Shown: positions 54,681 to 64,000 of the stretch, piece by piece
How the letters are laid out: every line of letters starts with the position of its first letter
Position numbering within the stretch: position 1 is the first letter of the stretch
Source of the DNA: Chara braunii
Lineage: Eukaryota > Streptophyta > Charophyceae > Charales > Characeae
Assembly: GCA_003427395.1 (NCBI GenBank)
Contig: BFEA01000053.1
Location: forward strand, 1,630,614 to 1,694,613
Length of the DNA stretch: 64,000 nt
Reading direction: 5' to 3'
Position numbers and translations under genes: made by a program
The notes under the pieces: generated by a model
The model's input: only the letters and a program-made list of their open reading frames with translations
Database searches by the model: none
Told to the model about the DNA's origin: nothing

Positions 54681-54823
54681 GACTTCTAAGGAGGGTGACT
54701 TAACTTGGGGAAAACGGGTGGCCTGGTATTGTGCAGGGAGGGGGAAAGATGACTAGAGAGGAAAGGATGATGGAATACACCTTCAAGGGTTGGGAACCAC
54801 GGTGACTAACAGGAGGGATAAAA

Positions 54824-55504
54824 ATGTCTATACCAACGAAAAACGAGTGGAGGGGGACCACATGCGACTGGGTTGGGTTTGAGGTTGCCCGAGAATTATC
54901 ATATGTATGGATAGAACGGATTTGGAACCCAATAAGGGAAAAGGAAGGTTGGGATGAGATAGCAGAGGGCAAAGTGGAGTCGGTCGGAATGATTGTCCTT
55001 TCCGAAGATGGGTGGCACCTATTTTGCACGACGTTAGCAATGGGACAGGATCCAATGTGGCTTCTAGGGGACGCAGAGGCGCGAACCCGAAAAGAAGGCA
55101 AGAGGTTCGCCAACAAGGGGTGGGACGAAGTTAGTAGCAGAGTTGTGATGGGAGGATGGAGGGAACTCAAGCCTCCCTGCCTGCGCACAACAACGTGGGT
55201 TCCCGAGTTTGTGGCTGACTGGTTCGGGGGATTTCAGCACATAGCAGACGTGGCCGACTCCATGAGGGAAGTACACATAGAATGTGTCTGGCTGACCGAG
55301 GAATTCTATAGGGCTTCCTTAAAATATGAGCCCTTCTACGGCGATAAAGCCAGAGAAGTCATCACCGTCCTGAGGATAGGTAAGTACGACCGCCTAGAGG
55401 TAGACGCGGAAGCTTGGGACGCCATAGTTAGCCGGGAGGCGGCGGCCGCACCATCCTACGTGGACGATGTCTTTACGCTGTTTGAGGTATTGTGGCTCGA
55501 TTAG
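54824..55504 (+). CDS. Unknown-family paralogue B, intact, 226 residues
   Basis: The only uninterrupted member, starting at ATG 54824. The N-terminal half has DWVGFEVARELSYVWIERIW and GMIVLSEDGWHLFCTTLAMG; then MGGWRELKPP (about 55145-55180), WVPEFVADWFGG, EEFYRASLKYEPFYGDKAREV and SYVDDVFTLFE at the C-terminus. It is rich in Trp and acidic residues, with no signal peptide or membrane segment. The pattern of conserved residues against copies A, C and D argues for a real protein under past selection. I do not recognise the fold. Location between an LTR-like repeat and gag suggests an element-borne accessory protein. Captured host genes amplified in tandem are the alternative. Confidence 0.6.
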   Translation: MSIPTKNEWRGTTCDWVGFEVARELSYVWIERIWNPIREKEGWDEIAEGKVESVGMIVLSEDGWHLFCTTLAMGQDPMWLLGDAEARTRKEGKRFANKGWDEVSSRVVMGGWRELKPPCLRTTTWVPEFVADWFGGFQHIADVADSMREVHIECVWLTEEFYRASLKYEPFYGDKAREVITVLRIGKYDRLEVDAEAWDAIVSREAAAAPSYVDDVFTLFEVLWLD

Positions 55505-55802
55505 AGGGACCCGAAGATCGAACACCGCAGAGAGGTCGGAGCATGGAGGGTGCAGGTGAATCAGGATGTAGCGTAAGAAAGGGGGGCGTGTACATTAGTT
55601 AGCAAGGGCTGCAAAGGGGTCGAAACAAGGAAGGTAGCAACGCCAAAAGGGGGAAGAAGATTTGTACGTATATGGGGCAGGGATGGCAGCAAGAACCAGT
55701 GTACGATAGGTAGGGAGTGTTGAAAGGCTAAAGCACAAAAGGCATGGGATCTCGGTGGGTGCAGCAATCGGACTAAGGAATCAGGAAAGGAGACATTGCA
55801 AG

Positions 55803-56593
55803 ATGGTCCAGCGAATGACATTCTGGGACGATAGGCCTCGCGGGATCCTACCACCAAGAGCATCAGGGGGGAGGGTCGAAATAAGCCTGCCAACAAGAAG
55901 CGTGGTAAGTAATCCGGTAATGGACTGGGTGGGGGTAGAATTGGTGGAAGACACGGTGTACCTAGTAGTAAAGCTGGAATGGCGTGCGAGAGGAGAATTC
56001 GGGGGCATAAATTTGGACCTCCCAGGGCGCGTGCATGCGACGGGATCCTTACACCTGTCAGAAGAAGTATGGCGGACCTTTGGGATTGCCTTGGCTTCCA
56101 GGAACGACCCCGTGCGAATGTTCGAAGGGGCATGGCAAATAACCTGGCGGGAGGGATTTTGGTTCGCAGATCCGGAACGAGATGACGTGACGGCTGAGGT
56201 AAAAGTCGCCGCCGCAGGGGTCTTTGAGTTGCCCAATGAGGTCGTACGAATGAGTCTACCACCCTTTCTACTAAGACGAATGGGAGGCGTAGAGCGAGTG
56301 GAGCAGGCGGTGCTGCCATAACCAGGCTAAATTTCGACGGAACATTAATGTATCAGGAATACTACCGGGCCTTCCTAGAGATGGAGCCTTTTGAAGACGA
56401 ACAGAGGCATGAAGTGCTTTGTATACTACAAGCAGCAGTAAATACTCGACCAGGAGTTCCGCAAACAAGTGATGAGGCCATGTGGAGAGTCATCAGGCGG
56501 GAAGTAGGTCGGGGCGCGACCTACATAGATGACCTTTACCGGTTGTACGAGCAGCCAGAGGAGGTTGCGGCTCGTGGGGATATGGATGGATAG
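55803..56593 (+). pseudogene. Unknown-family paralogue C (frameshifted)
   Basis: ATG 55803 (MVQRMTFWDD). Frame one runs to 56321 with VSNPVMDWVGVELVEDTVYLVVKLEW, GSLHLSEEVWRTFGIALASRNDP and SLPPFLLRRMGG. Frame two, 56348-56593, has YYRAFLEMEPFEDEQRHEV and ATYIDDLYRLYE. A frameshift between about 56300 and 56345 separates them. It aligns to B over the whole length; spacing from B is about 930 bp. Confidence 0.55.
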
Positions 56594-56641
56594 TTGGACT
56601 AGAGAGGAAGAATGAGGATATAAAAGGTAAGGGGGAAGTAG

Positions 56642-57511
56642 GTGAACATTTACAGAGGGTTGGCTGTAACGCTTTCTATGTGGACTATGCAGGGAATCAC
56701 CAAGGCAACAATGGAAGCAAGACGTGTGCGAATGGAACACCCGTCCCGTGTGCGAATGGAACGCCAGCCCCGGTACCCCGGACCGCCCTGGAATAACGGC
56801 GGACGATGGGAAGTATCCCTCCCATCGAGTTTCAACTATCGGGGATTCGACGTAGAATGGCGGGCTGTAACTTTGGGGAGAGATACCGCCTTCATGTTGG
56901 TAGAATATCGGTGGACGGGGATGAGAATCAACCGGGGACCAGGGGATGATCTATTCTCCAGTTTAGAGGTAACCGGGGTCCTGTACCTACCCGAGGCTGG
57001 GTGACACTTGCTGGGGATAGGAATAGCGCAAGGCCACGAGTTGGCTCCCGTCTTTCGGAGGGCGGCCCGGGTGTTGGCGAGGATAGGACAATCAGTCAGG
57101 GGTAGAAGAAACGTGGACTTACTTACCCGGGTGGAAATGGGAGGTTGGAGGGAATTAAGGGCACCAACCACACCGCTGAGGTGCCGAGTTCCCCGTTTTA
57201 TGATAGACCTCGTCTTCGGGAGCCTTGCGAGGGCGCAGGAGCTGGCGGACTCGGCGATAGTCTGGGTAGACCACTTCCCCTCCCCGACCATTGTGATGTT
57301 CTACGATGTCGTTGTGGAGCATGGACCGTTCTGGGGAAACAGGGCCCACGAGTTACTGGAAGTCATCAGGGCGCCACGGCTAGACTGGGCGGGGTGCGAA
57401 CGCATAATCCAAAGGGAAATCGAGATAGGGGAAAGTTATCTAGCAGGGGTGACACAACTATTCGAAGAGCCTACCGAACCGGAAGGGCCACGAGGGCGAG
57501 AACGGGACTAG
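56642..57511 (+). pseudogene. Unknown-family paralogue D (one premature stop)
   Basis: Single frame of about 290 codons interrupted only by TGA at 57002-57004. The stop falls where B has the Trp of SEDGWHLF, so a TGG to TGA change is likely. Matches to B include GRDTAFMLVEYRW, MGGWRELRAPT, VPRFMIDLVFGS, EHGPFWGNRAHELLEVIR and GESYLAGVTQLFE. The N-terminus is extended (the MEARRVRMEHPSRVRME segment repeats a short motif). Confidence 0.55.
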
Positions 57512-57923
57512 CACCCGCAGGCGGGCTAATAGGGCAAATCGAGTATAGTCCGCTACATACAGAAGATCGCCAATGGAAATAAGAAAGGGCCTCGGACCCG
57601 GATGATGAGAACCCACTAGGCAATAAAAGGGGGGAGGATAGACTCCTAATGATTGACATGACCCTGACGGTCGAAAAGGGGAATACTGCTCAGGAAACTT
57701 TCCCTAGCAAGGTGCCCGACCCGGACCCCTACGCGCCGACCGGCGGGACAAGGGCGCTCTAAACGAGCCTGTGATAAAGGAAAAGACGTCACACCCTTAG
57801 CTCGGCAGGGCAGGAGGACCAGTCGTGGCTCCTTCCTAGGGAAGCAATCAAGAAACAGAAATAGGGAGAAGGTTATTTCCCAAATATAAATAAGCCAACG
57901 AAGCCGGAACCTAGGGAACCTAA
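57512..57923. other. Spacer between the paralogue array and gag
   Basis: About 410 bases without a coding signal on the plus strand. Confidence 0.35.
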
Positions 57924-58367
57924 ATGCCTTGCATTGCGTGTGTCCTGGGGAATCCTTTGGTTTATGCAGAGCTAGGCAAAATGGCAACAGAGGATGAGAC
58001 GGATAACCGTAAAAGCGAAGGAGGACCGAGCTTAGGAGGCAGTGTCGTACAAAGCGAAGAGGGGCAGAAAGACAGAGAAACGATAAATCCGGATGGTACC
58101 AAAGGGAACCGGAAGGAAATCTCCTCAGGGGAAAGCTCGGGGAAAGCCGGGGGAAGCAGGCAAGGGACTCAGGAAACCAAGGAGGGCAGAAATAAGGATA
58201 GGACAAGCCCCCGAAATTCAGAGGGAACTGTGTCAAAGAAAGTAAGGGTCACGGATGCGAGGCGCAAATTAGCAGAGATAGAAAAGAGGACCGCGGAATA
58301 CAAGGCAAGATTGATCGAGGAAATGGTGACTGGGAACGAAGAAGGCCCGCTGCAGGAAGAACCGTGA
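57924..58367 (+). pseudogene. gag N-terminal segment (charged, coiled-coil-like)
   Basis: About 147 codons, rich in Lys, Glu, Ser and Gly. A more likely start is MATEDETDNRKSEGG, at an internal ATG near 57981. The C-terminal DARRKLAEIEKRTAEYKARL looks like a helical coiled coil. It is followed after 95 bases, in another frame, by the capsid region, so a frameshift or separate small protein is possible. Confidence 0.4.
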
Positions 58368-58462
58368 GACGAACGGAGGACCGGCCGAGGCGGAATTGGG
58401 CAAGGGGATAAGGGTAGTGACCTCCAAGCAAAAGAAGGAAAAAAAGAGAGAACTCCCCGGGG

Positions 58463-59110
58463 ATGAAAGCGGATAAAGCTACGAACCCGCCAACCATAGA
58501 TAGTAGGGCAAGCCGCCTGCCGACCACACGAGCAGTCACGCGAGGATGTGAGGGACTCTGGAGCCTTAGGGAAAGGGTGTTGGGATGGTTCGACCCAGGA
58601 GGAACTGCAAAGACCAAGGAGGGACAGAAGGCCGGCAAGGAAGGGTCGGATAGCTCCGAAGGCGGCCTTAGGAAGATAGTATCATCCCTTGTGCGAGCAC
58701 TGAACAAAAACCAGGGCTACCTAGCGGACGCTAAGAAAAAGTTGACGTTCGACGAGGCGAACATCACGGAGTTCCTTATCGATTATAAGAACCTAGTTGC
58801 GCCGCTGAAATGGACCGAAGAAGAAAAGATGGACCACCTAGGACAGCATGTGTCACTGAGCCTAGGGCGGGACATAATGGCCATTGTGGCCGCGAGCCGG
58901 TCTTGGAAGGAGACCCGGGATGTGATGATGAGAAAATATCTGGCANCAGAGAAGATGGCGACGGAGGCCGATTTAGCGGCAGTCCAGAGGAAGAACTTCG
59001 CAACGTACAACGACTTCCTACGGGAGTTTACCCTGGTAGCATTAAGGATCCCCGGTCAAGGACCGGATAATGAGCAAATACTTCCTCAAGCAGTTCTCCG
59101 AGTTCGACAA
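58463..59110 (+). pseudogene. gag capsid-like region of a Gypsy-type element
   Basis: Contains EFLIDYKNLVAPLKWTEEEKM, a stretch around HVSLSLGRDIMAIV, SWKETRDVMMRKYL and NDFLREFTLVALRIPG, the layout of retrotransposon gag capsid (Y..L...WT.EEK...L...W...M..KY...FL..F). One codon is undetermined (N at 58946). After RIPGQGPDNEQ the coding shifts by one base into the next frame near 59070. Disabling indel or programmed frameshift cannot be told apart here; within gag a mutation is more likely. Confidence 0.6.
58946..58946. other. Single undetermined base
   Basis: One N inside the capsid frame. The frame stays open across it, so it is an ambiguous base and not a junction. Confidence 0.9.
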
Positions 59111-60734
59111 AGACAAGATTATGTTAGCCTACCAGCAGACGAGCAAGTTCGTAAACACCAGGGATGTGGATTTTAGCACCGCAACGGACCTGGCCGAAAA
59201 GACGGTAGTGACTGAGACGTTGGCCTTGCTCAAGGAAGGGGAGGTCATAGACCTGACCGGTAAGATAGGCGACAAGGTAAAGAAGGAGAATCAGGGGATT
59301 GAAAGCCTACACGAACGGGTGCACGGAGTTGACTACAAAATTGAGAGGGTGGAGAACGCGCTACTGGTTATGCAGGCGCAAGTATCCCGACCCGCCCTCT
59401 CTCCCCAGGAAGCCGTAGTTCCGCCAGGTGTAACCAATCAAGGATTCGGACGAAGATATCCTTCTAACGAGCAATGCAAGTACTGCACCGCGATGGGACA
59501 TTATGTGTGCGCCTGTCCAAAGCTCAACCATGATATATTAAAAAGGAGATGTACAAGGTCGTTAAAGGGAGAGATATTCGGACCGCAGGGAGAACGGGAG
59601 AATTGGAACTCGCCAGGGGGGATTAGGGTGAACCCGACTACTCGGCTAGGGACGATCGGGAGAAGGATTATCCGTGACACCGTGATGGAGGAGGTTGCTG
59701 GAAGCTCCTTACCCCAGGCAGAGCCTGAGGCCAGGGAACCAGAGAAAGTCTATGGGAAGCCTAGGGAAGAGGAGCCTGCGGACAAGGTTACCGCTGCTAA
59801 GAAGAAGTTTCGGTATCAAATCCCGATCTTAACCTTGCCTGAGATCGACGACACCCTTAGCAAGTTACTAGGAACCATGGTATCGATGTCATTTCAGACC
59901 ATGCTGCAGGCTAGCCCTAGGTTGCTCAAAGGGCTTAGACAACTGTTGAATCGGCGGCGAGTAGAAATAGACAACCCCCAATTACCAGAAGAAGAAAGGG
60001 AGGAGGAAGCTCCGCAAGAGGTTGCTAACCTTCAAAGGAGTCACGGGGATCTGGAGGACCTTGAGAAAGCCTTTGCAGACATCCGTTTGAGCTTGCCAGA
60101 CCGAGAAGGTGGCGAAGTCATGAGGGCACCTCCTGGGACAAAGTTCAGTTTCCATGCGCTACCCGTAGGAAAATTAAAGATTCAGATCGGGACTCATCAT
60201 ACCGACGCATTAGTAGACGGGGGAGCAGAAGTCACTCTCATAAGGAGAGATTTCGCAACAATCACAGACTGTACGGTAAATAAGGAAGTAACGGGGAGCA
60301 TCCGGGGAGCCGGTGGGGAAATTTCGTTCGCAGGGTATGTCACGAAATGTGCAATCGAGGCAAGAATCAGAGAGTCAATCTGGTCGTTTCAACGGATGAC
60401 CGTAATGGAGGAAATGGATCACGACGTTATCCTTGGGAGGCCCTGGTGCGCAAACGTAGAAATGATAGGCATGCATTTGCACGATGGCACGCACATGGTA
60501 GATATAGAGGACCCGGTGGCCGGTCGGGGTGAGCTCCTCCGACTCCTTGGGACGGGAGGAGACCCTCCGAAGGGGAAGTTGGCAACGTGGTCTCCGTCGA
60601 TAGAAGATAGCGCACGAAAAGGGGCTTTCGCGCGGATGGAGGGCATGAGAGAAAGGGTAGAAATTATGATTGAGGAGGCGTTCAACAAGAAGGAATGGAT
60701 CAAGATGGGCCTGCCCCAGAAGAAGAGGAGGCAG
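59070..60734 (+). CDS. gag C-terminus, zinc knuckle and aspartic protease (truncated at a contig join)
   Basis: Opens with YFLKQFSEFDKDKIM, continuing capsid, then a coiled-coil-like stretch (about residues 75-110). A canonical CX2CX4HX4C zinc knuckle has Cys136, Cys139, His144 and Cys149. A long linker follows. The retropepsin has ALVDGGAEVTLI with Asp383 in DGG (usual DTG or DSG), the mid-domain GSIRGAGGE, and DVILGRPW from residue 452. This is the normal order for a Ty3/Gypsy gag-protease. The frame ends at N60735, after which the sequence equals 50641 onward; reverse transcriptase, RNase H and integrase are absent. Confidence 0.72.
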
Positions 60735-60735
60735 N
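60735..60735. other. Single-N contig join
   Basis: The protein frame stops being meaningful here and sequence jumps to the middle of a 93-bp satellite unit, as at 50641. Some scaffolders place a lone n where contigs are thought to abut or overlap. Confidence 0.85.
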
Positions 60736-60827
60736 TACTCAGTTGATCTCTCCCCTATCTGCATGTGTTTTCCACTAAGTTTAGCTTTTCATTAGTGAAC
60801 GAGGGGAGAAAGCGTGGTGGAGAGAGA

Positions 60828-60917
<90 letters not shown>

Positions 60918-63900
60918 AACAGAGAGAGAGAGAGAAAGAGAAAGAGAGGGAGGGAGAAGGAGAGAGAGAGAAGGGATTTTTAATCCTAATCAAGTCATCA
61001 CCCGTAGTAGCAGCGAAATGTCGGTCACCCATCCCATAGTAAAGGATCTACTAAGCATGAACCGAATACTATAACACATATGAACTTGCAAATTGAGAAA
61101 CTAAGACTACCGGAAAGTACTTGCACATAGAGGAGAGATCATCTAAGTAAGATCCGGAACATTCCTCACTTGGCATATGACTAATCCTTCTCCCCTCACT
61201 TGGTACATTGCCAGGGTGCGAACGGTAAGAAGAAATCAGACCTCACTTGGTGGAGAAAGAGGGCAAGAGGAGGATAGCCGGTCCCTTGCGTCACGAAGAA
61301 GGCAAAGGAAAGGACGGATGAGAAAGTGGAAAAAAGAGGCGGAACCCAAGAAGGACTATAAGTGAAAGCACGGTCAGTTCGACTCAACCATTTCCCCGAC
61401 TGCATGACTATGAGAAGAGGATGGGCTGATTGAGTAAAGAAAAGGGAACAAAGAACAGCCAAGGAGTTTGAAAAGATAGGCATGTGGGAAAGGCTATGTG
61501 TTGACCCCCAACGGGGGACGACATGAATTTTTGCTTTGTGTGGGATTGTGCAGGTGAGTGATGGCAAAGGATGCCTTGAGCGGAATAGGGCCGGGAGGAA
61601 CTGGGCACCAAGAAGGAAAGGGAAGAGGGACAAAGGGGCTACGGGACCCTTAGCATAGAGCCAACCCACGGAAATGACTTTTGCGCTTGAGCCTTGGAGT
61701 GTAAATGAGAGTGCAATCTTCCCGAGGGAAATGTGAAGTCATCATGTAAAGGCCCCGAAAAGATTAAGGGGCCCGCTTCAATCAGTTGAGAGTGAATTAT
61801 GAGACTCAAGGGGTGCATAGAGGCGAGGGGGAGGACGGCGTCGCCGCACCTCGATGACGCCGTAGGGACACAAGGTTCAGGGAAATAGTGCGCGGCCTAA
61901 GGATAGCGCTTAGCCTGCCCACAAAAGAAGAAAAAAAAAACTCTCAAAGAACCCCTGGACTGCTTGCGTATTGGAAGGAGCAATTGCTTGAGAATACAAC
62001 AAAGAATCGAGAAAAATTCAGCGCTACGGAATGACCAGCGAGACTACCACCCGGCTTGAGGGCTGAGCTACATCCCCAATGTCAAAGCCCTCTCGCGCAA
62101 TGGCCCACCCCCATCCATCTCAAAGCACTCAGTGGGGGTGATCTTCGGACGAACGGCCCGGACCTGAGCATAAGCATGGGCGGGCCGAGCCAACTGGGAC
62201 CTGCAGTGGGGTCGACTAAGGCTCGAATGTCTACCGGGGTTTGACCCTACAAAAATGGTGGAGGTGACGGGCAAGGGTTAAATTGACCCTTGCGATTCCG
62301 ACGGGAGCGCCCGACGCATTGACGTGTACACAACCCAAGATGAGGAAAATGGACTTGTGTTTGCTCTTTCCCTTGTGAGAAATCAGATTTGATAGTGGCT
62401 GGGCGCATGGCATAGCCAGGCCTGGAGGTATAACATGCATGCTATGCACTTGATCACTCATTTCATTGGAGAATGACTCTAACCCTCCTTCGTCCGATGC
62501 TCATGTTCGCGAGTCTGGGGAAGCCTTGGGCAAGTCGCAGGTTGACCCTTCCTCTTCGTATGAAAGAAGGGCTCCGGTTACCTGGCAAGCGGTTGGTGCT
62601 TCGGCTTAGGCCGGGTTCCAATTAAATTCCCGAGGCAGAGGGATCCGACCGGACGGGTGTCCTTCTATCTTCTTCTTTGAGCTCAGTGGGCTCATGCACT
62701 TTGCACTTTTTTTGAAATGCTTGAAGGAACCAACATGAACACAACGGGTCATCAAGAAGGAACAGTCCCGCTCTATGAAAGGACAGACAAGTGAAGAGAA
62801 AGAGAATAGAGGAAGTTGCTAGACTCCAAGGAAAACTAGCTCGCCTTTGAAGATTCTCACGAGAAGGAATCAACCACTACGTATGAAAATAGGGGGAGTG
62901 ACACTCATTGTCCTGAGAAAAAAATGTGAGTTATGGGTAGGAAGCGTTGGGAGCACCAAGGGAAAGGCACTTGTATTCTATGTATCCCACTTGGGACTTG
63001 TGTTTGCATGATGGGATTTGAGCGTCCTGCCTTTCGGAAGGAAAGGATGGCTCTGCACCGGCCGGTGCGGGTTGCGAAATGTCGCTCTCTTTTTGTAGGC
63101 TGCCGTGTGTTCATGTGTGGAGGTCAGACCACCGAGCTGTCGAACGGGAGTTTGTCACGCCGGTTGATTTAGTACCATTCCCGTTCGAGCTTTGACGAGC
63201 TTTGCTCGATGATCTGTCGGGCGGGGTGCGAAGCGTCTCCTCAGGCGGGGCTCAGCCTGTTGGCTGGCGGGGGGAGTACCACTGCATGCGGACGAAGACG
63301 GAGCCTTGGAGATGATTAGTAGTTTCTCGTAGCATGGTTTGGGAAAGGCTGATTCTTGTCAGACAGATGGAAGTGAATGCCCGGACGGCTGACTTTTGTC
63401 CCTGTATTTAGGCACACGGGGTAACCCTCGGTGTCGGTACGGATGTGCAAAAGCGGCAAGACGGGATGGGGTATTTTGGGTACAAGGAAAGGGCTAACGC
63501 CTTGCCGGAGCCTGGGTACAGCGCTCGCGACGGTTGAGCTGCGCTTGAGGTATGGGGTAAAACTCTACCGATAGTAAGCGGAGAGACCATATTGGGGATG
63601 ACCGGTGAGGAGATGACCGACCCGTATATGAGACTGCCTGATCTTCTTTATGTGTTCCCCCCTCCGTAAAGATTGATTGAGCATGGATTGTTGGACGGGC
63701 ATATTTCTAAGTCTATTCCCCCTCCCTTCTAAGTCCACACGAGTAAGAGATGATCAGAAGGAAGGAGGATAGAGGTCAGTTGGAATGGAACCAAGAGAAG
63801 GAATGTGGAGGAAATGGATAGTCGACCAAGGGTATTATGGGAAGGAGGTACTTAGGAATGGGGAGGTAAATTAGGGAGACCTTGATGAGGGGTCTGAAAT

Positions 63901-64000
63901 AATTCTCATCTAGGATAAGGGTTGACCTGACTAGAAGGACCGGTTGGTACTCTTTTATGAAAACAGAGGTCGGGTGCTGAAACAAGAGGTCGGGTGCTGA
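60736..64000 (+). repeat. 3.26-kb direct repeat, right copy (runs off the window)
   Basis: Second copy of 50641-53895, identical apart from ten extra bases in the GA tract (about 60822-60970). It includes the inverted satellite fragment at 61123-61162. It could be the 3' LTR of the element, or the same genomic sequence placed twice. Confidence 0.8.

Noticed and set aside
55561-56319. 252-codon minus-strand ORF opposite paralogue C
   Set aside because: Antisense to a frame with clear conservation to three other copies; shows no family features itself.
57646-58236. 196-codon minus-strand ORF
   Set aside because: Antisense to the gag N-terminal frame, low-complexity Leu/Pro/Phe content.
1-64000. 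CRISPR arrays, bacterial operons, intact tRNA or rRNA genes
   Set aside because: No spacer-repeat pattern, no operon-like genes, and no cloverleaf or rRNA sequence was recognised by eye; a tRNAscan/Rfam run would be needed to exclude diverged ones.

Overview
The window is a repeat-dominated stretch of a eukaryotic nuclear genome. It most resembles a land plant or streptophyte alga; a Chara-like alga is my guess and was not tested. The evidence is a U6 snRNA retropseudogene of plant type, TTTAGGG-like telomeric words near 29.9 kb, a plant-type initiator-Met tRNA primer-binding site at 28110, hAT, Ty3/Gypsy and LINE relics, and a lone HAD-hydrolase terminal exon with a canonical AG splice acceptor. 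No bacterial operon structure is present.

Layout. 0.4-5.6 kb: decayed Ty3/Gypsy-type element (LTR, gag and protease-linker relics) interrupted by a LINE 3' end. 5.65-7.02 kb: non-autonomous DNA transposon with 15-bp terminal repeats, an 8-bp target duplication, GCGCAC-rich ends and an internal foldback. 7.9-10 kb: LINE ORF1 relic (minus strand), broken by a library adapter. 10-11.45 kb: G-rich minisatellite. 11.5-19.4 kb: mostly unique DNA with the only convincing host exon (13344-13640) and a second adapter. 19.4-21.5 kb: purine microsatellites and a tandem module. 22.95-27.8 kb: second copy of the first Gypsy family (LTR, gag, duplicated protease, RT, RNase H), full of stop codons. 27.8-30.9 kb: another LTR with its primer-binding site, pyrimidine-rich DNA, telomere-like words and an unrecognised ORF. 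31.2-34.2 kb: hairpin-saturated DNA. 38.6-42.2 kb: decayed hAT transposase (minus strand). 42.46-43.47 kb: non-autonomous hAT-like element with a perfect 8-bp target duplication, carrying a U6 retropseudogene. 43.7-47.2 kb: diverged 1.24-kb direct repeats with many hairpins. 47.4-50.7 kb: microsatellite plus 91- and 93-bp satellites with a 170-base gap. 50.6-64 kb: a 3.26-kb near-identical direct repeat flanking four tandem paralogous unknown genes, gag and a retropepsin.

Two signals stand out. (1) Between 32820 and 33544 lie seven hairpins that share one 20-nt loop but each have a different, perfectly self-complementary stem. They sit in a locus that also carries six back-to-back hairpins (31198-31407) and a three-copy 120-bp hairpin repeat. 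This is a covariation signature of structured RNA or of a hairpin-targeting mobile sequence, and I know of no family that matches it. (2) Between 53.9 and 57.5 kb are four tandem, diverged copies of one unrecognised protein gene (one intact, three broken), placed between an LTR-like repeat and gag-protease.

Assembly artefacts matter here. Nextera junction adapters at 9252-9289 and 17080-17114 create false duplications, and single-N joins (notably 60735) cut the element before its reverse transcriptase. How the large element at 50-64 kb is really arranged cannot be settled from this window.
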